Source of the DNA: Mesorhizobium sp. ES1-1
GTDB lineage: Bacteria; Pseudomonadota; Alphaproteobacteria; Rhizobiales; Rhizobiaceae
Reading direction: 5' to 3'
Length of the DNA stretch: 64,000 nucleotides
Assembly (NCBI RefSeq): GCF_020164785.1
Contig: NZ_JAIUGX010000003.1
Span: 62,001 to 126,000, forward strand
Under the pieces are notes generated by a model. It saw nothing but the letters and a program-made list of their open reading frames with translations. It ran no database searches and was not told the DNA's origin. Each line of letters starts with the position of its first letter. Within the stretch, counting starts at the first letter, position 1. The translations under genes and the position numbers were made by a program. This document shows positions 39,651 through 47,517 of the stretch, piece by piece.

Positions 39651-40895
39651 CTACCCAATCCGCTCCAGCCGCCTCGGCAGGCGGTTCATGGCGACGGGTC
39701 CATGCGGCGTAATCAGGAACTGGTCTTCGAGATTGAAGCTGGCGAGACCATCGATGTAGAGCGGGATCTCGAAGGCCAGCACCATGCCTGCCTCGATCAG
39801 CACATCGCTGTCGGCGGCAATGAACGGCCATTGCTCCGAAAATACCGACTGGCCGACACCATGGCCGAAATGGCCACGGCTAAAGGAGCGCAAACCTTGC
39901 CGGGCCAAGCTCTGCGTCGCGATGCTGTGGACGTGGCCAAGGGAGTTTCCGGGAACCAGCGCAGCCAGCCCATCCTCGAAAGCCCGCTCGGCCATCGCAT
40001 GCAGCGCGGCCTGGTCGGCGGACGGGGGTCCGAAGGTGAAATTACGCGACATGTCGGAAGCGTAGCCGCCGACGATGCAGACCATGTCGCATTTCAACGG
40101 ATCGCCGGGCATCGCCTTGTCGTGGGCGCTCCTGGCGCGCGCGCCGAGCGTCACATATTCCGCCGTCGCGACCGGCTGGGACAGTGCTGCTGCTGCCTCG
40201 GCGACGCCTCGCCGATAGAGGGCAGTGAGGTCGGCCTGGCGCATGCCGACCGTGGCATCCGCCTGCAGCCGGTCAAGGCCGGCTTCCGAGAGCATGATGC
40301 CTTGGCGCAGAAGCTCGATCTCGCCTTGCGACTTGACCGCCCGCAGCCGGTTGAGAACCGGCGAGCCGTCGACCATCGCGCAGTCCGGCAGCAGCACCTG
40401 CATCGCCGCGAAATCGGCAGCGGGGACAAAGTCCAGGTCAAAGCCGAGCCTTGCGCGGCCAAGTCGGAATTCACCGAGGATCTTTTTCAGCGGATCGACA
40501 GACCGGGCGAGGTCGAATGTCGGCGGCCGGGAAAAGCCGGATTGCCGGCCTGACGCTTTGAAAGCGGCCTCGATGCGGTCTGGCAGCGCTTGGCCCGACA
40601 ATGAGGGGTCGAGCGTTGCGGTTTCGATCCAGATCGGATGGCCGAGAACAAGAGCGTCGGGCGCAGTATGCTGCAATTGAGCGACATTGAAATCGGCCGC
40701 CACGACGCCGAGCGGCAAATCCTCCCCGGCGGGGACGACGACGAAGCCAGCGCCAGCCCGCCGGAAAAGTCCGGCCGGCCCCATGGATACGCCGGTGGCG
40801 TAATGAAACGCCTCCGGGGCACAAAGCACCAGCGCATCGATGCCGGCTTCCCGCATCAATCGCGCCGCGCGCTGCCGGTCGACAAATCCCGTCAT
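39651..40895 (-). CDS. M24 family metallopeptidase (Xaa-Pro dipeptidase/aminopeptidase type)
   Basis: A 414-residue creatinase/prolidase-fold enzyme with an N-terminal creatinase domain (residues about 10-150) and a C-terminal pita-bread domain. Metal ligands are seen in KCDMVCIVGGYASDMSR (two Asp), GHFGHGVGQ (His), LAFEIPLYI (Glu) and NLEDQFLI (Glu). ATG 40895 is chosen since GGAG lies 6 nt upstream. Members cleave Xaa-Pro dipeptides or related amides such as creatine; the substrate is unknown. Confidence 0.88.
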   Translation of the reverse strand: MTGFVDRQRAARLMREAGIDALVLCAPEAFHYATGVSMGPAGLFRRAGAGFVVVPAGEDLPLGVVAADFNVAQLQHTAPDALVLGHPIWIETATLDPSLSGQALPDRIEAAFKASGRQSGFSRPPTFDLARSVDPLKKILGEFRLGRARLGFDLDFVPAADFAAMQVLLPDCAMVDGSPVLNRLRAVKSQGEIELLRQGIMLSEAGLDRLQADATVGMRQADLTALYRRGVAEAAAALSQPVATAEYVTLGARARSAHDKAMPGDPLKCDMVCIVGGYASDMSRNFTFGPPSADQAALHAMAERAFEDGLAALVPGNSLGHVHSIATQSLARQGLRSFSRGHFGHGVGQSVFSEQWPFIAADSDVLIEAGMVLAFEIPLYIDGLASFNLEDQFLITPHGPVAMNRLPRRLERIG

Positions 40896-40994
40896 GGAGG
40901 TCTCCATCATGCCTAGGGCACAGGAGCATTGCGGGAGTGATCGATCAAGTCACAAGCGTTGTGGGAGGCCTGCAGGATTTCGCAAACAGGCAAG

Positions 40995-41028
40995 TCCGTC
41001 CCCGGTTCGTCGTGAAACAGGGGACGGA
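40995..41028 (-). terminator. Hairpin between PfpI gene and M24 gene
   Basis: TCCGTCCCC (40995-41003) and GGGGACGGA (41020-41028) form a 9-bp stem downstream of the PfpI-like gene on the minus strand. No T-run follows, so it may be only an mRNA 3' structure. Confidence 0.35.
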
Positions 41029-41068
41029 GGCTAATGCTCGACGATTTCAGGCGCTGTCCTGGTGCCGC

Positions 41069-41632
41069 TCAGGCCGCCGCCCTGCGGTCGTGCCGGCCTT
41101 CGCTGATCTCCTCGGCGAGCTTGTCGCAGAAGGCGTCCAAGTCGCCGGGGTTGCGGCTGGTGACCAGGCCCTGGTCGGTGACCACGGTGCTGTCTTCCCA
41201 AAGACCGCCGGCATTGATCACGTCGGTCTTGATCGACTTGTAGGATGTGACGCGGCGGCCCTTGACGATACCGGCCTCGACCAGCAGCCATGGCGCGTGG
41301 CAGATCGCGCCGACCACCTTTTTGGCCGACCAGAACGACTTGATGAAGTCCAGGGCCTCGCCTTCGACACGCAGCTTGTCGGGGTTGATGACGCCGCCCG
41401 GCAGCACGATCGCGTCGTAATCATCGGGCGACGCGTCGCTGAGCGTCTTGTCGACCGGAACCGAACGGCCCCAATCCTTCTTGTCCCAGCCTTTGATTTC
41501 GCCGCTTTCGAGCGAGACCACCTCGACCGTGGCGCCCGCTTCGCGCAGTTTCTGCAGCGGAACCTCAAGCTCGGACTGTTCGAAACCGTCGGTCGCAAGG
41601 ATGGCGACGCGCTTACCGGAAATGTCCTGCAT
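41069..41632 (-). CDS. DJ-1/PfpI family protein (protease/deglycase-like)
   Basis: A 187-residue class I glutamine-amidotransferase-like protein. The nucleophile Cys lies in GAICHAPWLL and a conserved Glu in DGFEQSELEVP; this pair defines PfpI/YhbO-like hydrolases, variously described as proteases or protein deglycases. ATG 41632 is chosen because GGAG is 6 nt upstream and the protein begins MQDISGKRVAILATDG. It is the last chromosomal gene before the island. Confidence 0.9.
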   Translation of the reverse strand: MQDISGKRVAILATDGFEQSELEVPLQKLREAGATVEVVSLESGEIKGWDKKDWGRSVPVDKTLSDASPDDYDAIVLPGGVINPDKLRVEGEALDFIKSFWSAKKVVGAICHAPWLLVEAGIVKGRRVTSYKSIKTDVINAGGLWEDSTVVTDQGLVTSRNPGDLDAFCDKLAEEISEGRHDRRAAA

Positions 41633-42285
41633 TGTTTTCTCCATCATGTGGGTTGATGGAGAGGTAACGGGTCGGGCGGGGAAGCGTTCCGCGCACCGAG
41701 GACCGGATCGCGCGAAGCTTGATCGGGCAAGCCTGCGCGTGCCAAAACGCGAAAAAGCCCGCGGCGAACCGCGGCTTTTCGATGCTTGATCCCCTGAAGG
41801 AAATTGGAGCGGGTGAAGCGATTCGAACGCTCGACCCCAACCTTGGCAAGGGACAAATTGTGGTGTCGAAGGGGTTCACGTAAGTACGCTCTATACCCTC
41901 CCAATGCGCGCGAGAACGCGACCTCTCCTAGTTGTCTTTTTGGACTGGGAATAACCCTGATGGACTGTCGCGAATTTTCGTGCACGCTAGAAACTGTAAC
42001 CGCATGGTGACCCGAAAGCATCGGGGCGGGCGGTCTGCGGCATCGTAGGTAGGCCCGAAGGTAGGGGTAGAGCTCAACACTACTCCAAGTGCAATCGCCG
42101 TGCGCCCCAGTTTGGCAAGCGCAAATGACGCCGTCTACGCGATCCATACGGTATCTCGCAGAAACGCCCCGGTGCGCAGCAGATGCAGCCTGCCCGAAAA
42201 GCAACCCTAACCAGTCGCTTGCGACCAGCCTCGCACAACGGTACGTCTTGATAAGGGCGAGCTTCACCGCGCCGTCGGAGGGGAT
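41633..42285. other. Left island boundary region, no gene
   Basis: 653 bp without a credible gene. The left part contains the old tRNA-Gly terminator (41752-41780) and the 3' 47 nt of tRNA-Gly (41805-41851). The remaining 430 bp inside the island shows no recognisable gene; a 207-codon open frame on the minus strand crosses the tRNA fragment and is dismissed. Confidence 0.6.
41805..41851. repeat. Island attachment site, left copy (attL)
   Basis: 47 bp identical to 60777-60823, consisting of the CCA end to the anticodon stem-loop of tRNA-Gly on the minus strand. Similarity continues leftward through the tRNA terminator (from about 41746) with few differences, so the left end keeps the original chromosomal terminator. 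Confidence 0.9.
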
Positions 42286-43146
42286 GTGCTAACAAACCTA
42301 TTCAGGCTTGACGGAACGCCAACCCTTATCGGTCCGGGGGATCCATCACCCCCGATGTCACCCGGTGACGTCGTTGCAAATATTGTTTTTAAGATTGATG
42401 AATGGGCACCGCCAACAAAAGCGGTGCGCGAGGTAACGTTCACCGGCGTCGCGTTTCCCAAATCGATTGGTCAGGCAACGTTCACTGACTGCAGCTTCGA
42501 GGACTGCCTATTTCTAGGAACTCGCTTCATCGAGGTGGAGTTTCACGGTTGCAGTTTTACGAACTCCAATTTCTGGAAGTCTCGTTTTGAACGGGTTTAT
42601 CTCGATCCAGACAGCATATTGATGGAGGCGAGATTCAAGGTTGAAGCTTCCAATGCCGGCATATCGGTTTACCAGGCCCTGCTCTCCAATTTCGCTGAGG
42701 AGAGACAAGACGAATTCTATATCAAGGCCGACATCAGCTTCAGACGTTGGAAACGCTACCAAATTTGGCCCGATCTCAGGCGAAAACGTTTGACCCGAAC
42801 CAAAGCTTGGACAAGGTGGCTCGGCAGCGTCGTATATGAGATACTTGCAGGGTTCGGGTATCGCCCCTTTCGCTTTTTTCTCTGGACCATAGCCCTTTTC
42901 CTGCTCGTCTCTTGGATCAACTATAAGATAATCGGGCAAGGGCTCATCGTGAACGGCTCCATTCTGCCGCTCCCATCATTCACCGACACGATGTTTTATA
43001 CATTTTCCGTCCTGACAGTTCTCGGCTTTTCATCAGTTTTGCCAATCGACGGATTCTCAAAAATTCTAACCGTATTCGAAGCACTGGCGGCAATCGGTTG
43101 GTTAGGCATCTTTACCTCAGTCCTTGTGAAGAGGTTTCTCCGTTGA
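42286..43146 (+). CDS. Pentapeptide-repeat protein with C-terminal two-TM ion channel domain
   Basis: A 286-residue protein. Residues about 48-106 are pentapeptide repeats (VTFTGVAF, ATFTDCSFEDC, FHGCSFTNSNF). A cytoplasmic linker follows, then an Ion_trans_2-like pair: TM1 about 196-216, a pore helix with TVLGFS (244-249) where potassium channels have TVGYG, and TM2 about 259-283. The altered filter implies different selectivity or gating. GTG 42286 has GGAGGGG just upstream. It overlaps and is coupled to the nucleotidyltransferase gene. The pairing suggests a membrane effector with a sensor/enzyme partner; function is inferred. Confidence 0.8.
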   Translation: MLTNLFRLDGTPTLIGPGDPSPPMSPGDVVANIVFKIDEWAPPTKAVREVTFTGVAFPKSIGQATFTDCSFEDCLFLGTRFIEVEFHGCSFTNSNFWKSRFERVYLDPDSILMEARFKVEASNAGISVYQALLSNFAEERQDEFYIKADISFRRWKRYQIWPDLRRKRLTRTKAWTRWLGSVVYEILAGFGYRPFRFFLWTIALFLLVSWINYKIIGQGLIVNGSILPLPSFTDTMFYTFSVLTVLGFSSVLPIDGFSKILTVFEALAAIGWLGIFTSVLVKRFLR

Positions 43147-44105
43147 CCGAACAACCTAGACTGATGGGCGAGGCTTCGGCGGAAGCAATTTTTGGTTCTA
43201 CTTCGCGTGGCGATACCGATTCGTTGAGTGACAGGGACATTTTGATTGTCGATGACAATCCCCAAGTACTTCATTGTCGGTCGGAAATACTCAGCCGAGA
43301 GGGATGGTCGGTTGCTAGTTACACTTTCGCTAAGCTCGAAGCGATCGCTGGGGCTGGTGCGCTTTTCATTCAACACCTCAAGATTGAGGCCACTATAATC
43401 TCGGACCGTGACGGCCGGCTGGCAGCAATTCTGCGGTCTTTTGAGCCGCGAACTGACTACGGCGCGGAGCTAATCCAAAACGCCCGGCTTGCTGCATTAG
43501 CAGCGGAAGTTTCGCCAGGATCGCGTGGCGCCCTACTCGCCGCAGACATACTCTTTGTTGCCGTTCGCAATCACGGCGTGCTCCTTCTAGCTCAGCTTGG
43601 GATCCACCGATATTCGTACTCTGCGATATTGTACGCGCTCGAGGACCAACGTCTCATTTCGAAAGGTGCGTCCCAAGAACTCGGAAGGTTGCGGTTTTTC
43701 AAATGCCTGTATCGTGCGGGTGAGGCCGAGAACGGTCGGCTGGTTCTGAAGGCGATTGATCGTGCCTTGGCAATGCTCAAGCAATACCACTTCCCACCTA
43801 AGGCGCGTCAGGTGAGCTCGTCGGCAATCATCTATGGAGCACCTCCCGAGGAACCCGCATCTGCGTACCTTCATTTACGGGACCTTGAGCGCCGCATGGT
43901 AGCGCTGGAGGCCTCCTACCCTGGATCATTGTTGGATACGGACGTGGCTCGCCTTTCATCGTGGATTGCTAACCCTCGCGCATATGCTGCTTTGTCGGAA
44001 AGGCTCGCGCCTGACTTCCGGGCTAAGATTGCCGAATTACTCCGCGATATCAGTCTTACACAGATGGCAGTTGGCGGAGTGCACGGATCCCAAAAAGGGT
44101 CATAA
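43143..44105 (+). CDS. Pol-beta-type nucleotidyltransferase domain protein
   Basis: A 320-residue protein with a minimal nucleotidyltransferase motif near the N-terminus: F17-GSTSRGD followed by S29-DRDILIV. This gives the GS and DxD elements of the Pol-beta superfamily, with a third carboxylate possibly in HLKIEATII. The remaining helical 220 residues are unrecognised. TTG 43143 overlaps the channel gene stop by 4 bp and has AAGAGG 8 nt upstream; ATG 43164 is an alternative. It may modify a nucleic acid, make a nucleotide signal or act as an antitoxin-like MNT; the sequence does not decide. Confidence 0.75.
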   Translation: MTEQPRLMGEASAEAIFGSTSRGDTDSLSDRDILIVDDNPQVLHCRSEILSREGWSVASYTFAKLEAIAGAGALFIQHLKIEATIISDRDGRLAAILRSFEPRTDYGAELIQNARLAALAAEVSPGSRGALLAADILFVAVRNHGVLLLAQLGIHRYSYSAILYALEDQRLISKGASQELGRLRFFKCLYRAGEAENGRLVLKAIDRALAMLKQYHFPPKARQVSSSAIIYGAPPEEPASAYLHLRDLERRMVALEASYPGSLLDTDVARLSSWIANPRAYAALSERLAPDFRAKIAELLRDISLTQMAVGGVHGSQKGS

Positions 44106-44331
44106 AAGCAAGACTGTCCTCCGGCGCCCTGCTCGTCAGCAGTCCGTCGGAACAGGGTTCTCAATTAACTCTGGTGCGACTGGCATGCCAAACTGCATAG
44201 CCCGGCCGGCTGCCGCTTGAAGAATCACTTCATCGGGACAGCCGACCATGAAAAAACGCTGCCATTTACCTTTGGTCCCGGTTAGGCGAAACCAGGCAGC
44301 GTAGCCGAAACGTTTTCGGCAGAGGTGCCCC

Positions 44332-47109
44332 ATGAACGCCGTCGAAATTGAAGAAGCCATATCGGTCCTTGCCGACCAGCCGTTCGATGGCAGCGAATTC
44401 CCGTTTGCTTTTCTGCAAGCGTTTGGCAACAAGGCAACGACGATCAAGAAGCTCCGGGCGGGCGCGTCGAACAAATCTGATCTGGGAGGCGTGCTTCAGA
44501 CCAGCAACATCCATATCGCTGTCGCCGCTCCTGGCGAAGTCATGGCCACCCTCGCCGCCCTCAAAGCCAGCCCGGCGACGGCCAGGGCCAAGGCAAAATT
44601 TGTTCTTGCGACGGATGGCGATACTTTCGAGGCCGAGGACCTGACGAACGGCGAAACGGTCGCCTGCGCTTATGCCGACTTTCCGAACCATTTCGGCTTC
44701 TTCCTCCAGCTTGCTGGTATCACAACCGTCAAGCAAATCCGTGAGAGCTCCTTCGATATCCGGGCTACAGGCCGTCTGAACCGGCTGTATCGAACGCTTC
44801 TGGAAGAAAACCCTGATTGGGATGCCGCCAAACGCCGCCCAGAAATGAACCATTTCATGGCTCGGCTGATCTTCTGCTTTTTTGCCGAGGACACCGACAT
44901 CTTCAATGGCATCGGCCTCTTCACCGACACCGTCGAGCAGATGAGCGCGCGGGATTCGTCGAACACGCACGAGGTCATCAGTACGTTGTTCCGAGCAATG
45001 AACACGAAGATCGCCGACCGGACGCGCGCGTCGCTACCGCGATGGGCTGATGCCTTTCCCTATGTGAACGGAGAGTTGTTCTCCGGCAGCGTGGATGTGC
45101 CACGTTTCAGCAAGATCGCTCGGTCTTATCTAATCCATATCGGCAATCTCGACTGGACGAAGATCAACCCGGACATCTTTGGCTCGATGATTCAGGCTGT
45201 CGCCGACGACGAAGAGCGCGGCGCGCTCGGCATGCACTACACCAGCGTGCCTAACATCTTGAAAGTGCTCAATCCGCTGTTCCTCGATGATCTGCGGGAG
45301 CGGCTTGACGAAGCCGGCGGCAATGCCCGGTCGCTGCTCAACCTTCGCAAGCGTATGGCTAAGATCAGGGTCTTTGACCCGGCCTGTGGCTCGGGCAACT
45401 TCCTTGTAATCGCCTATAAGGAGATGCGGGAAATCGAGGCCGAGATCAACAAGCGGCGCGGCGAGCCTGACCGGCGTAGCGAAATTCCGCTTACAAATTT
45501 TCGGGGCATCGAGTTGCGCGACTTTCCGGCCGAGGTCGCGCGGCTTGCGCTCATCATTGCGGAGTTTCAGTGCGACGTGCTCTATCGGGGGCAGAAAGAG
45601 GCGCTGGCGGAATTTCTCCCGCTCGACGCTCGAAACTGGATCACCTGCGGCAATGCCCTGCGGCTTGACTGGCTGAGCATCTGCCCGCCGAACGGGACCG
45701 GCGTGAATCATCGCGCGGAAGACCTGTTTCACACGCCGCTCGACCAGGCGCAGATCGAGTTCGAAAATGAAGGAGGGGAAACCTATCTTTGCGGCAATCC
45801 GCCTTATGTCTGGACCAATGACCAGACGCCTGAACAAAAGTTAGACCTCAAGGCTCTATTTGCAGCCCATACAACGTCATGGCGTGCGCTAAACTACATT
45901 TCCGGATGGTTTCTAAAACTCGCGGAGTATGGCTCAGCTTGCGAATGCCGCGGCGCGTTTGTTGCGATCAACACAGTCTGCCAGGGCCAGCACGCGGCCA
46001 TTTTTTGGCCGATCATATATGCGCACCATCATCGCATTGCCTTTGCACACGAGCCGTTTAAATGGAGGAATCTTGCGTCCAACAATGCTGGCGTAACAGT
46101 GGTAATTATCGGGTTGGCACCGGAGCCTCTGCCGAGTGCGGCCCTCTATGCGGAAGACCCGGATGGCAAATCAGTAGTCCGAAAGGTTGACAAAATCGGG
46201 CCATACCTAGTTCCCAATGTCGACACGCTCGTGCTGAAACACAATCGGCCGGTTTCGTCGCTAGCCGAAATGGTTAGAGGCAACATGCCGTACGAAGGCG
46301 GTCATCTCTTGCTGTCGGCATTAGATAAGGAGGTTATAGTCGCTCGCGCTCCGGCGGCGAAGAAATTCGTGAGACGAATAAGCGGCTCCGCTGAAATCAT
46401 AGACGGCAAGCCAAAGTATTGCCTGTGGATCAATGATATCGATCTGGCAGAAGCTAGTTCAATCTTGGCAATCCAGGAGCGGCTCGAACAGGTCCGAGAC
46501 TTAAGATTTAGAAACGCGGACCAAAACGTGGTGGCGCTAGCGGCGACGCCACATCGGTTCCGTGAGATGAATGATGGCCAGAGATGGACTATTGCGATGC
46601 CGGCGGTCTCGTCCGAGGCACGACTATATTTGCCGGTTGAATTGCTTCCACCGGGCCATGTGATAACGAATCGAGCTTACGGAATATTCGACGGTGACCT
46701 TCACCATTTTGCTCTTTTAGCTTCTACATTACATATTGTTTGGGTAGGAGCAGTCTGCGGCAAACTAGAGCTCCGCTATTCGTACACGAACACTCTCGGT
46801 TGGAATACCTTCCCTGTCCCCATACTCACTGAGAAGAATAAGGCCGACCTGTCTCGATGCGCTCGGGACATCCTGATAACACGCGAGGCACATTTTCCGG
46901 CGACCATTGCCGATCTCTACGATCCCGGCGCCATGCCGGCTGATCTGCGCGAGGCGCATGAGCGCAACGACGAGGTGCTTGAGCGCATCTACATCGGTCG
47001 CCGCTTCCGCAATGACACGGAGCGGCTGGAAAAGCTGTTCGAGCTTTACACCAAGATCACCGCATCGGTGGGAACTGCGAAGAAGCGGAAGGCGGGGATG
47101 ACGGCCTGA
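44332..47109 (+). CDS. Class I SAM-dependent adenine-specific DNA methyltransferase (type IIG/MmeI-like, no visible nuclease domain)
   Basis: A 925-residue protein. The N-terminal about 290 residues form a helical domain without the D-EXK nuclease residues of MmeI. The methyltransferase core has motif I DPACGSGNF at 349-357 and motif IV NPPY in GNPPYVW at 488-494, giving N6-adenine methylation; the C-terminal part resembles a target-recognition region (LGWNTFPVP). GAGGTG precedes the ATG. It heads a four-gene operon with a small PD-(D/E)XK-like protein, an SF2 helicase and a GIY-YIG protein, so it likely protects host DNA while the others restrict foreign DNA. Confidence 0.85.
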   Translation: MNAVEIEEAISVLADQPFDGSEFPFAFLQAFGNKATTIKKLRAGASNKSDLGGVLQTSNIHIAVAAPGEVMATLAALKASPATARAKAKFVLATDGDTFEAEDLTNGETVACAYADFPNHFGFFLQLAGITTVKQIRESSFDIRATGRLNRLYRTLLEENPDWDAAKRRPEMNHFMARLIFCFFAEDTDIFNGIGLFTDTVEQMSARDSSNTHEVISTLFRAMNTKIADRTRASLPRWADAFPYVNGELFSGSVDVPRFSKIARSYLIHIGNLDWTKINPDIFGSMIQAVADDEERGALGMHYTSVPNILKVLNPLFLDDLRERLDEAGGNARSLLNLRKRMAKIRVFDPACGSGNFLVIAYKEMREIEAEINKRRGEPDRRSEIPLTNFRGIELRDFPAEVARLALIIAEFQCDVLYRGQKEALAEFLPLDARNWITCGNALRLDWLSICPPNGTGVNHRAEDLFHTPLDQAQIEFENEGGETYLCGNPPYVWTNDQTPEQKLDLKALFAAHTTSWRALNYISGWFLKLAEYGSACECRGAFVAINTVCQGQHAAIFWPIIYAHHHRIAFAHEPFKWRNLASNNAGVTVVIIGLAPEPLPSAALYAEDPDGKSVVRKVDKIGPYLVPNVDTLVLKHNRPVSSLAEMVRGNMPYEGGHLLLSALDKEVIVARAPAAKKFVRRISGSAEIIDGKPKYCLWINDIDLAEASSILAIQERLEQVRDLRFRNADQNVVALAATPHRFREMNDGQRWTIAMPAVSSEARLYLPVELLPPGHVITNRAYGIFDGDLHHFALLASTLHIVWVGAVCGKLELRYSYTNTLGWNTFPVPILTEKNKADLSRCARDILITREAHFPATIADLYDPGAMPADLREAHERNDEVLERIYIGRRFRNDTERLEKLFELYTKITASVGTAKKRKAGMTA

Positions 47110-47513
47110 TGTTTAATAGAATCGACTACAGCCAGTTGAATGCGCGACAGAAGGAAAATTACAATTTCCAAAAGGTAGCAGGACGCCTTGCCGACTACGG
47201 ATACAATTGCCTTCGCTTGAACGACGATTGGCATGGAGCGGACTTTCTGGCGGTGCATATCGATGGCACTGCCGTCCTGAGAATTCAGCTTAAAGGTCGG
47301 TTTTCCCTTGATGCGAAATACCACGGCCGGGGGCTCCACATCGCGTTCCTGACGGCCGACGCTTGTTACATCTATCCGCACGACGATGTTTTAGCTGTGG
47401 CCGAAAGGCGTGGAAGGTTTGGCGAAACGGTTTCCTGGGCGGAGCGAGGAAATTATTCTTGGTCGAGCCTTCCCGGTTGGGCGGCCGATCTTCTCGAAAC
47501 CTATAAGATTTAG
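47109..47513 (+). CDS. Small PD-(D/E)XK-like protein, putative restriction component
   Basis: A 134-residue protein beginning one base after the methyltransferase reading frame ends. DWHGADFLAV (D45) followed by VLRIQLKGR (Q60-L-K62) fits the D...(E/Q)xK pattern of PD-(D/E)XK nucleases in which Gln replaces Glu. This could be an active nuclease or a sensor of modified DNA. Length and isolated position suggest it is a subunit, not a whole enzyme. The reading of this fold is from a short motif and needs a structure prediction. Confidence 0.6.
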   Translation: MFNRIDYSQLNARQKENYNFQKVAGRLADYGYNCLRLNDDWHGADFLAVHIDGTAVLRIQLKGRFSLDAKYHGRGLHIAFLTADACYIYPHDDVLAVAERRGRFGETVSWAERGNYSWSSLPGWAADLLETYKI

Positions 47514-47517
47514 GCCC

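Noticed and set aside
41644..42267. A 207-codon open frame on the minus strand across the left island end
   Set aside because: It reads through the tRNA-Gly fragment and terminator and has no family character.
42286..44105. CBASS system
   Set aside because: The nucleotidyltransferase motif fits minimal Pol-beta enzymes better than CD-NTases, and no CBASS-type accessory gene is adjacent; the idea is kept only as an analogy.
44332..47109. Single-chain type IIG enzyme (MmeI itself)
   Set aside because: The N-terminal region lacks the D-EXK nuclease motif of MmeI, and separate nuclease-like genes follow in the operon.
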